DNA of 64,000 bases from Paraburkholderia mimosarum LMG 23256 = NBRC 106338 (GCF_000739815.1 NZ_BBJJ01000002.1:186001-250000), one strand, 5' to 3'. Numbered from the stretch's first letter, positions 45,660 through 56,013 are shown. Translations and numbers: made by a program. The notes: a model not told the origin generated them from the sequence alone.

Positions 45660-46628
45660 ATGGACACTTCCAGCATCAACGCCCAAAGCATCTTCGACGA
45701 CAACGCCACCACGCTGAAGCTCAGCTGGCTGACGGGGCACGAAGGCTGGGAACGCGGCTTCTCCACGGAAACGGTGGCCACGGCCACGGCGAGCGCCGAC
45801 CTCGTCGGCCACCTCAACCTCATCCACCCGAACCGCATCCAGGTGCTCGGCGACGCCGAGGTCCACTACTACCAGCGCCAGACCGACGAAGACCGCTCGC
45901 GCCACATGGCCGAGTTGATCGCGCTCGAACCGCCCTTCCTCGTGGTCGCCGACGGCATGACCGCGCCGCCCGAACTGGTGCTGCGCTGTACGCGCTCCTC
46001 GACGCCGCTCTTCACCACGCCGATGTCGGCGGCCACCGTCATCGACAGCCTGCGCCTCTACATGTCGCGCATTCTCGCGCCGCGCGCGACGCTGCACGGC
46101 GTGTTCCTCGACATCCTCGGCATGGGCGTGCTGCTCACCGGCGACTCGGGCCTCGGTAAAAGCGAACTGGGTCTGGAGTTGATCAGCCGTGGACACGGCC
46201 TCGTGGCCGACGACGCCGTGGACTTCGTGCGCCTCGGCCCCGATTTCGTCGAAGGCCGCTGCCCGCCGCTCTTGCAGAATCTGCTCGAAGTGCGGGGCCT
46301 CGGTCTTCTCGATATCAAGACGATCTTCGGTGAAACGGCCGTGCGCCGGAAGATGAAGCTCAAGCTCATCGTGCAACTGGTGCGCCGCCCGGACGGCGAG
46401 TTCCAGCGCCTGCCGCTGGAGAGCCAGACGGTCGACGTGCTGGGACTGCCCATCAGCAAGGTCACGATCCAGGTGGCCGCGGGCCGCAACCTCGCCGTGC
46501 TGGTCGAGGCCGCCGTGCGCAACACGATTCTGCAATTGCGCGGCATCGACACGCTGCGCGACTTCATGGACCGTCAGCGTCTCGCCATGCAGGATCCCGA
46601 CAGCCAGTTTCCCGGCAAGCTGATCTGA
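45660..46628 (+). CDS. hprK: HPr kinase/phosphorylase
   Basis: A 322-residue HprK. The P-loop is [32 protein letters not shown] (about residues 155-186), and the family signature is [27 protein letters not shown]. It phosphorylates and dephosphorylates HPr on serine. In beta-proteobacteria it accompanies ptsN and rapZ rather than carbohydrate PTS genes. ATG 45660 gives the family-typical N-terminus. Confidence 0.96.
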   Translation: MDTSSINAQSIFDDNATTLKLSWLTGHEGWERGFSTETVATATASADLVGHLNLIHPNRIQVLGDAEVHYYQRQTDEDRSRHMAELIALEPPFLVVADGMTAPPELVLRCTRSSTPLFTTPMSAATVIDSLRLYMSRILAPRATLHGVFLDILGMGVLLTGDSGLGKSELGLELISRGHGLVADDAVDFVRLGPDFVEGRCPPLLQNLLEVRGLGLLDIKTIFGETAVRRKMKLKLIVQLVRRPDGEFQRLPLESQTVDVLGLPISKVTIQVAAGRNLAVLVEAAVRNTILQLRGIDTLRDFMDRQRLAMQDPDSQFPGKLI

Positions 46629-46695
46629 CGCTACCGCGCGGCCGGTCAACACACGCCGCGCGGCCCGGAGCGCCAATACGGGCGCGCGTATCGGA

Positions 46696-46704
46696 TGCTA
46701 TGAT
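46696..46704 (+). promoter_or_regulatory. Extended -10 promoter of rapZ
   Basis: TGCTATGAT is an extended -10 element, with predicted start about 46711 and a leader of about 20 bases before the rapZ ATG (46732). Confidence 0.4.
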
Positions 46705-46731
46705 GACCCAATCGGGTTCATCGACTTTCCC

Positions 46732-47625
46732 ATGCGTATCATCCTGATCACCGGCATTTCGGGCTCCGGCAAGTCAGTGGCGCTCAACGCGCTCGAGGAC
46801 GTCGGTTACTTCTGCGTCGACAATCTGCCGCCGCGCTTTCTGCCTCAGCTCGCGCAATATTTGAGCGACGACGGTTACGAGCGCCTGGCGGTTGCCATCG
46901 ACGCGCGCTCGAGCGCCTCGTTCGACGATATGCCGGAGATCATCCGCGACCTCGCGTTGCGCCACGACGTGCGCGTGCTGTTCCTCAACGCGAGCACGCA
47001 ATCGCTCATTCAGCGCTTTTCGGAAACGCGCCGCCGCCATCCGCTGTCGGGCTCCGTCGCCCACGACGCCAATGTGGGCATGCTCAAGTCGCTGGAAGAA
47101 GCGATCGAGCACGAACGCGAACTCGTCTCGAACCTCGCCGAATTCGGCCATCAGGTCGATACGAGCAATCTCAGCGCGAACGCGTTGCGCCAGTGGGTGA
47201 AGATCTTCGTCGAGGGCGAGCGCGGCTCGCTCATGCTCACGTTCGAATCGTTCGGCTTCAAGCGCGGCGTGCCGCTCGACGCGGACCTCGTATTCGACGT
47301 GCGCACGCTGCCGAACCCGCATTACGACGCCCGCTTGCGCCCCCTCACCGGACTCGATCGGCCCGTGATCGACTTTCTCAACGCGCAGCCGGCCGTTCAC
47401 GAAATGATCGACGATGTGTACGCGTTCGTTGCGAAGTGGCTGCCGCATTTTCGCGCCGACAACCGCAGCTATCTGACCGTCGCGATTGGATGCACCGGCG
47501 GCCAGCATCGCTCGGTGTACATCGCCCAGACGCTCGCCACGCGCTTTGCCGGCGGGGCGAACGTTATCGTGCGTCACCGCGACGCGCCTCTCGATGTCGG
47601 AGAGTCGTCACGGCTGATCGCCTAA
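46732..47625 (+). CDS. rapZ: RNase adapter protein RapZ
   Basis: A 297-residue P-loop protein. Walker [28 protein letters not shown] is at the N-terminus. The C-terminal RNA-binding domain carries [18 protein letters not shown]. RapZ delivers small RNAs (GlmZ in E. coli) to RNase E and senses glucosamine-6-phosphate. The gene follows hprK, as in many beta-proteobacteria. Confidence 0.96.
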   Translation: MRIILITGISGSGKSVALNALEDVGYFCVDNLPPRFLPQLAQYLSDDGYERLAVAIDARSSASFDDMPEIIRDLALRHDVRVLFLNASTQSLIQRFSETRRRHPLSGSVAHDANVGMLKSLEEAIEHERELVSNLAEFGHQVDTSNLSANALRQWVKIFVEGERGSLMLTFESFGFKRGVPLDADLVFDVRTLPNPHYDARLRPLTGLDRPVIDFLNAQPAVHEMIDDVYAFVAKWLPHFRADNRSYLTVAIGCTGGQHRSVYIAQTLATRFAGGANVIVRHRDAPLDVGESSRLIA

Positions 47626-47667
47626 CCGGCTGCGCATCGCGCGGCCCTTAACCGAAAGCGTTGCGCT

Positions 47668-48303
47668 ATGTCCTCGTCTCCTGCCGTGCTTGCCGATTTG
47701 CCGCTGTTTCCGCTGCATACGGTGCTCTTCCCCGGCGGCCTGCTGCCGCTCAAGATCTTCGAAGCGAGATACCTGGACATGGCGAGCGAGTGCCTGCGCG
47801 AGCACACGCCGTTCGGCGTGTGCCTGCTCAAGAGCGGCGCCGAGGTCGCGCAACCCGACGAGCCTGCCGTGCCTGAGACCGTTGGCTGCCTCGCCGTCAT
47901 CGAGCAATGTGATGTCGAAACCGTCGGCATGCTGCACATCCAGGCGCACGGCACCCAGCGCTTTCACCTGCTCTCGCACCGCGTGCAGGCCGACGGCCTG
48001 CTCGTGGGCATGGCCGAGTTGCTCCCCGAAGACATACCGCTCGAAGGCGGCGAACAGCTCGCGAAGTTCGGCGCGTGCTCGGAAGTGCTCGAGCGGATCA
48101 TCGCGACGATACGCGAGCGCGACCCGGCGAGCCTGCCGTTCGCGGAGCCGTTCCGCTTCGACGATCCCACGTGGGTGTCGAACCGTCTCGCCGAAGTGCT
48201 GCCAATTCCACTGCGCGCGCGCCAGAAGCTCATGGAGCTGAACGACGCGGGCGCGCGCATCGACATCGTGCATCACTACATGCAGCAGCATCAGTTGCTT
48301 TGA
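47668..48303 (+). CDS. LON substrate-binding-domain protein
   Basis: A 211-residue protein consisting only of a Lon N-terminal (LAN) domain: LPLFPLHTVLFPGGLLPLKIFEARYLDMASECL at the start, GCLAVIEQCDVETVGMLHIQAHGTQRFHLLSH in the middle. No ATPase or protease domain follows. Such stand-alone proteins are widespread; their role is undefined. It lies 42 bases after rapZ and is convergent with mutY. Confidence 0.85.
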   Translation: MSSSPAVLADLPLFPLHTVLFPGGLLPLKIFEARYLDMASECLREHTPFGVCLLKSGAEVAQPDEPAVPETVGCLAVIEQCDVETVGMLHIQAHGTQRFHLLSHRVQADGLLVGMAELLPEDIPLEGGEQLAKFGACSEVLERIIATIRERDPASLPFAEPFRFDDPTWVSNRLAEVLPIPLRARQKLMELNDAGARIDIVHHYMQQHQLL

Positions 48304-48342
48304 AGACGGGCTGAAGCCGATCTGGGCCGCCTTCGCGCGGAC

Positions 48343-49476
48343 TCAGATCAGCGGTCCACGCAACCCGTCGAGCAATTTGCGCACAGGCGCGGGCACGCCA
48401 TACGCGTCGATCTCGCCCAGCGGCACCCATGCGGTTTGCGTTTCGTTCGCTTCGAGCAACGCCGCTTCGCCCTGCAGTTCAACGACTCGCGGTTCGATGT
48501 CGAGCTTGAAATGCGTGAACGTGTGCGCGAGCGGCGCGAGCGGCGAAGCCGCCGCCGCGCGCTCGCGGCTCGCGCCCAACGCCTGCGCGCGCTCGGCGAG
48601 CGCCGCTTCGTCGGCGGCTTCGGGCAAGCTCCACAATCCGCCCCAGATGCCCGATGGCGGGCGCTTCTCCAGCATGACCGCGTCGCCGTCGAGCAGCACG
48701 AGCATCCAGGTGCGACGCGTGGGCACGGTCTTCTTCGGGCGCGCGGCGGGCAGCTCGCGCTGGCGCCCCGTCGTCTTCGCCACACAGTCATCCGCAAACG
48801 GACAGCGCGCGCAGTCGGGCTTGCCCCGCCCACAGAGCGTCGCGCCCAGATCCATCAAGCCTTGCGTGTACGCGCTCACGTCGGCGTCGCTTGCCGTGGA
48901 ACCCGGCACCAGCGATTCGGCCAGCGTCCACATCGCGTTCTCCACGCGCTTCTCGCCCGGAAAGCCTTCCACGCCGAACACGCGCGCGAGCACGCGCTTC
49001 ACGTTGCCGTCGAGGATCGTGGCGCGCGCACCGAATGCGAACGACGCGATCGCCGCCGCGGTCGAGCGGCCGATGCCGGGAAGCTCCGCCAGCGCCTCGA
49101 CCGTCGATGGAAACTTGCCGCCGTGCGTTTGCGCCACGACCTGCGCGCAGCGATGCAGGTTGCGCGCGCGCGAGTAGTAACCGAGGCCGGCCCAAAGGGC
49201 CATCACGTCGTCGTCGGGCGCGGCGGCGAGCGCCTCCACCGTGGGGAAGCGCTCGAGAAAGCGCGCGTAGTACGGAATCACGGTCGAGACCTGGGTCTGC
49301 TGCAACATGATTTCCGAGAGCCAGATGCGGTATGGGTCGCGCGTGTTCTGCCATGGCAGGTCGTGACGGCCATGCTCGCGCTGCCAGGCGATCAGACGTG
49401 GCGCGAAGCCCGTGAGCAGTTGTTGGGGATACGCGTTTTCAGGAAGCGCCGCGGACGCATTGGAAGTTCGGTACAT
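48343..49476 (-). CDS. mutY: Adenine DNA glycosylase
   Basis: A 377-residue MutY. The HhH-GPD fold includes WLSEIMLQQTQVSTVIPYYARFLERFP (about residues 50-76) and LPGIGRSTAAAIASFAFG with the catalytic Asp in TILDGNVKRVLARVF. The [4Fe-4S] cysteines are in CGRGKPDCARCPFADDC. The C-terminal NUDIX-like domain recognises 8-oxoG (LEKRPPSGIWGGLWSLPE). It removes A mispaired with 8-oxoG. It follows mutM on the same strand (14-base gap), pairing the two 8-oxoG repair enzymes. Confidence 0.96.
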   Translation of the reverse strand: MYRTSNASAALPENAYPQQLLTGFAPRLIAWQREHGRHDLPWQNTRDPYRIWLSEIMLQQTQVSTVIPYYARFLERFPTVEALAAAPDDDVMALWAGLGYYSRARNLHRCAQVVAQTHGGKFPSTVEALAELPGIGRSTAAAIASFAFGARATILDGNVKRVLARVFGVEGFPGEKRVENAMWTLAESLVPGSTASDADVSAYTQGLMDLGATLCGRGKPDCARCPFADDCVAKTTGRQRELPAARPKKTVPTRRTWMLVLLDGDAVMLEKRPPSGIWGGLWSLPEAADEAALAERAQALGASRERAAAASPLAPLAHTFTHFKLDIEPRVVELQGEAALLEANETQTAWVPLGEIDAYGVPAPVRKLLDGLRGPLI

Positions 49477-49490
49477 GGAGAAGCTTGCGG

Positions 49491-50321
49491 TCAGCGCTGG
49501 CAGCGCGGACAGAAATAAGTGGAGCGCTGGCCCTGCACGATCTGCCTGATCGGCGTGCCGCACACGCGGCAGGGTTGGCCCGCACGGTCATAAACGAAGT
49601 ATTCGAGCTGGAAATAGCCGCTTTCGCCATTGCTGCCGACGAAATCGCGCAGCGTGCTGCCGCCCTTCTCGATGGCCGAGGCAAGCACGGCGCGCACGGC
49701 GTCCGCGAGGAGTTCGTAACGCGCGAGCGAGACACGCCCCGCAGGGGTCGTTGGCCGGATGCCCGCGCGAAAGAGACTTTCCGAGGCGTAGATATTGCCC
49801 ACGCCCACGACGATGTCGCCCGCGAGCAGCGCCTGTTTGACGGCGACCTTGCGACCGCGCGTCTCGCGATAGAGCAGCGCGCCGTCGAACGCAGGCGCGA
49901 ATGGCTCGATGCCGAGCGTCGCCAGCAGCGGATGGCCCAGCACGTCGCCGGCTTCGCGCGGATGCCACAGCACGGCGCCGAAACGGCGCGGATCGCGAAA
50001 ACGCAGCGTGAAGTCGTCAAAGTACCAGTCGACATGATCGTGCTTTTCCGCAGCGGGCGGCTTGGGCAGGTTGCGCAGCACGCGCAGCGTCCCGGTCATG
50101 CCGAGGTGCACGATGAACCAGCCGTCGTCGACTTCGAACAGCAGATACTTGCCGCGCCGCCCCACGGAACGGATCGTGTGACCGCGTAGCGTGCGCGCAA
50201 GCGTGGCCGGCACCGGCCAGCGCAAAGCGGGGTTGCGCACCTCCACGCGCTCGACCCGGCGGCCCGCGACCCACGGCTCGATCCCCCTTCGGGTAACTTC
50301 GACTTCTGGCAACTCTGGCAT
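49491..50321 (-). CDS. mutM: Formamidopyrimidine-DNA glycosylase
   Basis: A 276-residue Fpg. It begins [16 protein letters not shown], where Pro2 is the catalytic nucleophile and Glu3 assists. The H2TH region has [35 protein letters not shown]. The C-terminal zinc finger is [25 protein letters not shown]. It excises 8-oxoguanine and cuts the strand by beta/delta elimination. Divergent from the TPR gene; first gene of mutM-mutY. Confidence 0.97.
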   Translation of the reverse strand: MPELPEVEVTRRGIEPWVAGRRVERVEVRNPALRWPVPATLARTLRGHTIRSVGRRGKYLLFEVDDGWFIVHLGMTGTLRVLRNLPKPPAAEKHDHVDWYFDDFTLRFRDPRRFGAVLWHPREAGDVLGHPLLATLGIEPFAPAFDGALLYRETRGRKVAVKQALLAGDIVVGVGNIYASESLFRAGIRPTTPAGRVSLARYELLADAVRAVLASAIEKGGSTLRDFVGSNGESGYFQLEYFVYDRAGQPCRVCGTPIRQIVQGQRSTYFCPRCQR

Positions 50322-50412
50322 ATCTCGCGGCCTGATTGGGATGCGGATCCGGGCTGGTCTACAACTTGCCCAAACGCGTGTGCGCGTTGTGCGCGTATTG
50401 TAGCCAGCGCGT

Positions 50413-50418
50413 TACAAT
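50413..50418 (+). promoter_or_regulatory. Candidate -10 element of the TPR-lolB unit
   Basis: TACAAT, 25 bases before the TPR gene's ATG, in the short divergent region with mutM; the -35 position is weak. Confidence 0.35.
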
Positions 50419-50443
50419 CGACCGAAACATTCGACGGAATTCC

Positions 50444-52279
50444 ATGGAACTGTCTTTCGTTAAGCTGTTCGCGAAGCGTCCCGCAACGCCCCGCGTGCCC
50501 TCCGCCATCGCGCGCCGCCTCGTCGGCGCCGCGGTTGTCGCGGCTTGGGCACTGACCACGTCGAGCGCGTACGCGCAGGATCCGTCCCCCGACACGGACG
50601 ATACGTCCGTCACGATGCCGGACGCCTTCGGCCCCGCGTCGCCCGACGAGAAGAAGGATCTGCCGGGCGTGCCGCTGTCGAGCCAGATCGTCTTCCAGGT
50701 GCTCGCCGCGGAAATCGCGCTGCAGCGCGACCAGCCCGCGCCCGCCTTCCAGACGTATCTCGCGCTTGCGCGCGATACGCACGACCCGCGTATGGCGCAG
50801 CGCGCCACCGAGATCGCGCTCGCGGCGCAAAGCCCTTCTGACGCACTGACGGCCGTGCAACTCTGGCAGCAGTACGCCCCCGATTCGGAACGCGCCGCGC
50901 AACTCGACGCCTCGCTGCTGGTGCTCGCCGGCAAGCCCGACGACGCCCAGCCGCTGCTCGCGCGCGAACTGGCGCGCGTGCCGGCCGACAGCCGGGGCCA
51001 GGCGATCCTCTCGCTGCAGCTTCTGCTTTCGCGCGGCCCCAATCGCGTGGGCGGCCTGAATGTGCTCAAGACGCTGCTCAAGAACGACATGAATCGTCCC
51101 GAGGCGCAGCTCGCGATCGGCCGCCAGCAACTGCTCGCCGACGACGTGCCGGGCGCGCGAAAGTCGTTCGAGCAGGCGCTCGCGCTCAAGGCCGACTACC
51201 TTCCTGCCGCGCTGATGCTGGCCCAGATGGGGCCGGAGGAGCGTGCCGAAGGCATCGCATCGATCGAAAGGTACGTCCAGCAGAACCCGAAGTCGCGTGA
51301 AGGCCGGCTTGCGCTCGCACAGACCTACCTCGCCGCCGACCGCCTCGACGACGCGCAAAAGCAGTTCGAGATCCTGCACAAGGAGAACGCGACCGACCTG
51401 ATGCCGCTCATGGCGCTCGCGCTCATCAGCGTGCAGCAGAAGAAGTTCGACGCCGCCCAGAAGTACCTGGCGCAATACGCGCAGATCGCCGAGAAGAATC
51501 CGGCTGCGGACCCGGGCCAGGCCTATATCTACCTTGCGCAACTCTCGGTCGAGCAGAAGGATGACGCCGGCGCGCAAAAGTGGCTCGACAAGATTCAGCC
51601 CAATAGCCAGCAATACGTGCCGGCCCAGATCACGCGCGCCCAGATTCTCGACAAGGAAGGCAAGACCGACGCCGCGCGCCGCCAGCTCGCGAGCATCCAG
51701 GCCGACGACCCGCGCGACCAGGCGCTGATCGCACGCACCGATGCCGCGATCCTGTTCGACGCGAAGCGCTACCCGGAGGCCGAAGCGCGCCTCGCGAAGG
51801 CGACCGGCGACTTCCCGGAAGATCCCGATCTCACCTATGACTACGCGATGGCCGCCGAAAAGACCGGCCATTACGACGTCATGGAAGCGCAGCTGCGCAA
51901 GCTGATCAAGACGCAGCCCGACAATCCCCAGGCTTACAACGCGCTCGGCTACTCGCTCGCGGACCGCAACCAGCGCCTCCAGGAAGCCGACAAGCTCGTC
52001 GAGAAGGCCTCGGCGCTCGCGCCCGACGACGCGTTCATCATGGACAGCGTTGGCTGGGTGAAATTCCGCCTCGGCGACAACGCGAACGCAATCAAGCTGC
52101 TGCGCAAGGCGTACAGCCTCCAGCCGAACGCCGAAATTGGCGCGCACCTGGGCGAAGTGCTCTGGAAGAATGGCGACCAGGATGGCGCACGCGCGGCCTG
52201 GCGCGAGGCCCGCAAGCTCGAACCCGATAACGACACGCTCCTGAAGACGCTCAAGCGCTTGCAGGTCAACGATCTCTGA
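50444..52279 (+). CDS. Exported tetratricopeptide-repeat protein
   Basis: A 611-residue protein. A signal peptide (residues 1-44, ending TTSSAYA before QDPSPDTDD) is followed by at least ten TPR-like units, for example GRQQLLADDVPGARKSFEQALAL, LAQTYLAADRLDDAQKQFEIL and NALGYSLADRNQRLQEADKLVEKASALAPDDAFIMDSVGWVKFRLGD. TPR arrays mediate protein contacts, here in the periplasm or on a membrane. Its stop overlaps the lolB start, suggesting co-translation and an envelope-assembly role. Function not known; no catalytic domain. Confidence 0.85.
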   Translation: MELSFVKLFAKRPATPRVPSAIARRLVGAAVVAAWALTTSSAYAQDPSPDTDDTSVTMPDAFGPASPDEKKDLPGVPLSSQIVFQVLAAEIALQRDQPAPAFQTYLALARDTHDPRMAQRATEIALAAQSPSDALTAVQLWQQYAPDSERAAQLDASLLVLAGKPDDAQPLLARELARVPADSRGQAILSLQLLLSRGPNRVGGLNVLKTLLKNDMNRPEAQLAIGRQQLLADDVPGARKSFEQALALKADYLPAALMLAQMGPEERAEGIASIERYVQQNPKSREGRLALAQTYLAADRLDDAQKQFEILHKENATDLMPLMALALISVQQKKFDAAQKYLAQYAQIAEKNPAADPGQAYIYLAQLSVEQKDDAGAQKWLDKIQPNSQQYVPAQITRAQILDKEGKTDAARRQLASIQADDPRDQALIARTDAAILFDAKRYPEAEARLAKATGDFPEDPDLTYDYAMAAEKTGHYDVMEAQLRKLIKTQPDNPQAYNALGYSLADRNQRLQEADKLVEKASALAPDDAFIMDSVGWVKFRLGDNANAIKLLRKAYSLQPNAEIGAHLGEVLWKNGDQDGARAAWREARKLEPDNDTLLKTLKRLQVNDL

Positions 52280-52941
52280 TGGCAGATTTTTTCACGTCAG
52301 TTCCCCCGATGGCCCTCCCCGCAGCGCGCGTCGCCCGTTTCGCGCGGCGCGCGTCGCTCGGCGCCGCGGCAGCGGCGCTCCTCGTGCTCGCAGGGTGCGC
52401 CGCGCAGAAACCGCCGCGTCAACCGTCCACCTCGAACGCCACGACCTCGCTCAGCACGCAGACGAACCGCGCCTATCACGGCCGCTTCGCCGTGCAGTAC
52501 GTCGACCAGAACGGTCAGCAGCGCAATGCCTACGGCAACTTCGACTGGCACGAGACCGACTCCACGGTGACGCTGCAACTGCTCAACCCGCTCGGCCAAA
52601 CGCTTGCGCTCGTGACTTCCGCGCCTTCCCAGGCCACGCTTGAGCTGCCGAACCGCCAGCCGCTCACGGCCGACAACGTGAGCACGCTCATGCAGCAGGC
52701 GCTCGGTTTCGCGCTGCCCGTGGAAGGACTGCGCTACTGGCTGCAGCCGTCGGTTGCGCCCACGTCGCACGCGCGTACTGCGCCCGACCCGCAGGATCCG
52801 CAACGGCTCTCGCAGATCGAGCAGGACGGCTGGACCATCGATTACGTCGCTTACGCCGATGCGCCCGCGACCGCCGTGAAGCGCGTCAATCTCACGCGCG
52901 ACGAGCCGCCGTTGCAGATCAGGCTGGTGCTCGACCAGTAA
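52279..52941 (+). CDS. lolB: Outer-membrane lipoprotein LolB
   Basis: A 220-residue lipoprotein. The signal peptide ends in lipobox LVLAGCA (Cys at about residue 38), and the mature part includes RAYHGRFAVQYVDQNGQQRNAYGNFDWHETDSTVTLQLLNPLGQTLALV, the LolB beta-sheet region. LolB receives lipoproteins from LolA and inserts them in the outer membrane. ATG 52279 overlaps the TPR stop (TGATG). It precedes ispE, the usual lolB-ispE-tRNA-prs order. Confidence 0.93.
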   Translation: MADFFTSVPPMALPAARVARFARRASLGAAAAALLVLAGCAAQKPPRQPSTSNATTSLSTQTNRAYHGRFAVQYVDQNGQQRNAYGNFDWHETDSTVTLQLLNPLGQTLALVTSAPSQATLELPNRQPLTADNVSTLMQQALGFALPVEGLRYWLQPSVAPTSHARTAPDPQDPQRLSQIEQDGWTIDYVAYADAPATAVKRVNLTRDEPPLQIRLVLDQ

Positions 52942-53016
52942 GCGCGCAGGCGCGCCTCCGGGGCGCTACCCATCACCCGTATTTCCGGGCCGGCACTCGC
53001 CGGCCGCGAAGGTATC

Positions 53017-53919
53017 ATGATCGAAACCCAGGACTCGCTGCGCGACTGCCTCGCGCCCGCGAAACTCAATCTCTTCCTGCACATCACGGGCCGCCGCCCC
53101 AACGGCTACCACGATCTGCAAACCGTGTTTCAGCTTCTCGACTGGGGCGACACGCTACATTTCACACGCCGTCGCGACGGCCGCATCACGCGCACCGTCG
53201 AAGTGGAAGGTGTACCTGCCGAAGACGACCTCACTGTCCGCGCGGCGAAGCTGCTCAAGGAGTACACGGGCACGACCGAAGGCGTCGAAATCGATATCGA
53301 AAAGCGACTGCCGATGGGCGCCGGACTCGGCGGCGGCAGTTCGGACGCGGCCACCACGCTGCTCGCGCTCAACCGTCTCTGGAAGCTCAACTTGCAGCGC
53401 GAGGCGTTGCAGGCGCTCGCACTCAAGCTGGGCGCGGATGTGCCGTTTTTCGTGTTCGGAAAAAATGCGTTCGCCGAGGGTGTTGGCGAAGCCCTCGAGG
53501 CTGTACAATTGCCCCCGCGTCATTTTTTGGTGGTGACGCCGCGGGTACATGTTCCTACTTCTGAGATTTTTTCAGAAAAGTCATTGACAAGGGACACAAA
53601 GACCTGCACAATAGCAGTCTTTCTTGCACAGCATGCAACGCAGAACGGATGGCCAGATAGTTTCGGTCATAACGATATGCAAGCGGTTGTCGCGGGAAAA
53701 TACGCGGAAGTAGCGCAGGTGCTTCGATGGTTTGAAAGTGTTTCAAACAGTATCGCGCCAGCGCGGATGACCGGATCGGGTGCCAGCGTTTTTGCAGCAT
53801 TCGCCAGTCGGTCCGGGGCAGAAGCGGCGCAAGCCAGACTGCTCGCGGAACAACCGGACTGGAGAAGCGCGGTAGCCTCGAGTCTGGATACGCATCCACT
53901 CTTCGCTTTCGCGGCATAG
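53017..53919 (+). CDS. ispE: 4-diphosphocytidyl-2-C-methyl-D-erythritol kinase
   Basis: A 300-residue GHMP kinase. The substrate loop is [28 protein letters not shown], the ATP-binding motif [22 protein letters not shown] (about residues 93-114), and motif 3 [13 protein letters not shown] near the C-terminus. It phosphorylates CDP-ME in the MEP isoprenoid pathway. Bases 53551-53640 inside the gene are only 38/90 GC and carry a promoter-like TTGACA; see findings. Confidence 0.96.
   Translation: MIETQDSLRDCLAPAKLNLFLHITGRRPNGYHDLQTVFQLLDWGDTLHFTRRRDGRITRTVEVEGVPAEDDLTVRAAKLLKEYTGTTEGVEIDIEKRLPMGAGLGGGSSDAATTLLALNRLWKLNLQREALQALALKLGADVPFFVFGKNAFAEGVGEALEAVQLPPRHFLVVTPRVHVPTSEIFSEKSLTRDTKTCTIAVFLAQHATQNGWPDSFGHNDMQAVVAGKYAEVAQVLRWFESVSNSIAPARMTGSGASVFAAFASRSGAEAAQARLLAEQPDWRSAVASSLDTHPLFAFAA
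53584..53612 (+). promoter_or_regulatory. Candidate internal promoter within ispE
   Basis: A consensus -35 TTGACA (53584-53589) is 17 bases from CACAAT (53607-53612, four of six -10 matches), in an AT-rich stretch of the ispE coding sequence. It would transcribe tRNA-Gln and prs from about 53619. In E. coli, prs also has promoter activity in the upstream gene. Not demonstrated here. Confidence 0.45.
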
Positions 53920-53971
53920 TTTTGCGTGGCTGATCGGACCTAGCCGGCCAGCCAGGCTCAAAGTTGAGTGT

Positions 53972-54048
53972 AGGGGAGTCGCCAAGTTGGTTAAGGCACC
54001 GGATTTTGATTCCGGCATGCGAGGGTTCGAGTCCTTCCTCCCCTGCCA
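53972..54048 (+). tRNA. tRNA-Gln (anticodon TTG)
   Basis: The cloverleaf is complete. The acceptor stem AGGGGAG pairs with CTCCCCT; the D-arm contains GCCAAGTTGGTTAAGGC. The anticodon stem-loop CCGGATTTTGATTCCGG places TTG at the anticodon, and the T-arm is GAGGGTTCGAGTCCTTC. Discriminator G and an encoded CCA end it. The sequence closely follows E. coli glutamine tRNA. It lies between ispE and prs, the usual beta-proteobacterial place. Confidence 0.97.
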
Positions 54049-54132
54049 AGATTTCAGGCAGTTCGCTCTGTGGGTTACCCGGAGCAATTCGCCTAAGTAG
54101 TTCCTCTCGCCCCCCAAGTCCGCAGCAGGTGC

Positions 54133-55092
54133 ATGATGAGCAGCCATGACGGCCTGATGGTTTTTACTGGCAACGCAAATCCGGCGCTTGCTCAGGAAGT
54201 CGTCAAGATCCTCGGTATTCCCCTCGGCAAGGCTATGGTTAGCCGCTTCTCCGACGGTGAAATCCAGGTCGAAATCCAGGAAAACGTGCGTGGCAAGGAC
54301 GTCTTCGTCCTCCAGTCGACCTGCGCACCGACCAACGACAACCTGATGGAACTGATGATCATGGTCGATGCGCTCAAGCGCGCATCCGCAGGCCGGATCA
54401 CTGCAGCCATTCCCTACTTCGGCTATGCCCGTCAAGACCGCCGCCCCCGTTCGGCGCGCGTCGCCATCTCGGCGAAGGTCGTGGCGAACATGCTGGAAAT
54501 CGCCGGCGTCGAGCGGATCATCACGATGGATCTGCATGCCGACCAGATCCAGGGCTTTTTCGATATTCCCGTCGACAACATCTACGCTACGCCCGTGCTG
54601 CTCGGCGATCTGCGCAAGCAGAACTACGAGAACCTGCTGGTCGTTTCGCCGGACGTCGGCGGCGTGGTGCGCGCCCGTGCGCTCGCCAAGCAACTGAACT
54701 GCGATCTCGCGATCATCGACAAGCGTCGTCCGAAGGCGAACGTCGCCGAAGTGATGAACATCATCGGTGAAGTCGAAGGCCGCACCTGCGTGATCATGGA
54801 CGACATGGTCGACACTGCCGGCACGCTCTGCAAGGCCGCGCAAGTGCTGAAGGAACGCGGCGCGAAGAAGGTGTTCGCTTACGCCACGCACCCGGTTCTC
54901 TCGGGTGGCGCGGGCGAGCGCATCGCCGCATCGGCGCTCGACGAACTGGTCGTCACCGACACGATTCCGCTGGGCGCCGAAGCGCGTTCGTGCGCGAAGA
55001 TCCGCTCGCTCACGAGCGCAGGCCTGCTCGCCGAAACGTTCTCGCGTATCCGCCGCGGCGACTCGGTGATGTCGCTCTTCGCGGAAAGCTGA
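54133..55092 (+). CDS. prs: Ribose-phosphate pyrophosphokinase
   Basis: A 319-residue PRPP synthetase. It begins [44 protein letters not shown]. The ATP region is [28 protein letters not shown], and the PRPP-binding loop [14 protein letters not shown] is at about residue 220. It makes PRPP for purines, pyrimidines, His and Trp. Two adjacent ATGs (54133, 54136) are possible; the second fits most family members. Confidence 0.97.
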   Translation: MMSSHDGLMVFTGNANPALAQEVVKILGIPLGKAMVSRFSDGEIQVEIQENVRGKDVFVLQSTCAPTNDNLMELMIMVDALKRASAGRITAAIPYFGYARQDRRPRSARVAISAKVVANMLEIAGVERIITMDLHADQIQGFFDIPVDNIYATPVLLGDLRKQNYENLLVVSPDVGGVVRARALAKQLNCDLAIIDKRRPKANVAEVMNIIGEVEGRTCVIMDDMVDTAGTLCKAAQVLKERGAKKVFAYATHPVLSGGAGERIAASALDELVVTDTIPLGAEARSCAKIRSLTSAGLLAETFSRIRRGDSVMSLFAES

Positions 55093-55110
55093 CAAGCATT
55101 GACGCGCAAG

Positions 55111-55140
55111 GCGCGGCGTTCGCAAGAATGCCGCGCTTTT
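55111..55140 (+). terminator. Terminator of prs
   Basis: GCGCGGCGTTC and GAATGCCGCGC (one wobble) around GCAA, followed by four T residues. Confidence 0.8.
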
Positions 55141-55258
55141 GCACGTAATCGGCGCGAACGGACGAAGGTTCGCGCTGCATCGCCGGGGGCCCGAAGGCAG
55201 TCATTTGCTGAAGGCCCCGTTTTACTGCCTGGTCGCGGGCAGTGCATTGGAGAATCAA

Positions 55259-55867
55259 ATGAAAGTCGTCGCTTTTGAGCGTAGCGTGCAAGGTACGGGT
55301 GCGAGCCGCCGCCTGCGCAACGCTGGCAAGACCCCTGGCATCGTGTACGGTGTCGGCGCCGAGCCGCAACTGGTCGAACTCGACCACAACGCGCTGTGGC
55401 ACGCCCTGAAGAAGGAAGCCTTCCACTCGTCGATCCTCGACCTCGAAGTGGCCGGCAAGTCGCAGCAAGTTCTGCTGCGCGACGTGCAATACCACCCGTT
55501 CCGTCAGCTCGTGCTGCACGTGGACTTCCAGCGCGTGGATCCGAACAAGAAGATCCACACGAAGGTGCCCCTGCACTTCATGAACCAGGAAACCAACCCG
55601 GCCGTCAAGCTGGGTGGCGCGATCATCTCGCACGTCCTCGCCGAAATCGAAGTGGTGTGCCTGCCGGGCGCGCTGCCGGAATTCCTCGAAGTCGACCTCG
55701 CGAAGATCGAAGCGGGTCAATCGCTGCACGCCAAGGACATCACCCTGCCGGCAGGCGTGACGCTGGTTGCGCACGTCGAAGCGGAAAACCCGGTCGTCGC
55801 GTCGGCACCGGTGCCGGCTGGCGCCCAGGCCGCTGCTGAAGGCGAAGAAGCGCCGGCTGCGGAGTAA
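55259..55867 (+). CDS. rplY: 50S ribosomal protein L25 (bL25, CTC/TL5 form)
   Basis: A 202-residue long-form bL25. Residues 1-95 bind 5S rRNA ([41 protein letters not shown]). The TL5/CTC beta domain follows ([30 protein letters not shown]), then an acidic Ala/Glu tail. ATG 55259 matches the family start; a longer frame from 55139 runs through the prs terminator and was rejected. It precedes pth, as in many bacteria. Confidence 0.96.
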   Translation: MKVVAFERSVQGTGASRRLRNAGKTPGIVYGVGAEPQLVELDHNALWHALKKEAFHSSILDLEVAGKSQQVLLRDVQYHPFRQLVLHVDFQRVDPNKKIHTKVPLHFMNQETNPAVKLGGAIISHVLAEIEVVCLPGALPEFLEVDLAKIEAGQSLHAKDITLPAGVTLVAHVEAENPVVASAPVPAGAQAAAEGEEAPAAE

Positions 55868-55922
55868 GCGCAGCGGCGAAGAGCCGATCCTCTCGATCCG
55901 TTTCCCTGAAACGGACGACGTG

Positions 55923-55955
55923 ACCCGCCGCGGTTCGCCCCGGCGGGTTTTTTTT
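55923..55955 (+). terminator. Terminator after rplY
   Basis: ACCCGCCG (55923-55930) and CGGCGGGT (55941-55948), followed by a run of T residues to 55955, lie between rplY and pth. Confidence 0.85.
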
Positions 55956-56013
55956 CGCACTTTTTCGTACACTTGCGGATCGATTCAGCGATTCACGCAG
56001 GCGGAACACCACA

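Noticed and set aside
55139..55258. Longer start for rplY
   Set aside because: It begins at the prs terminator and adds 40 residues absent from bL25.
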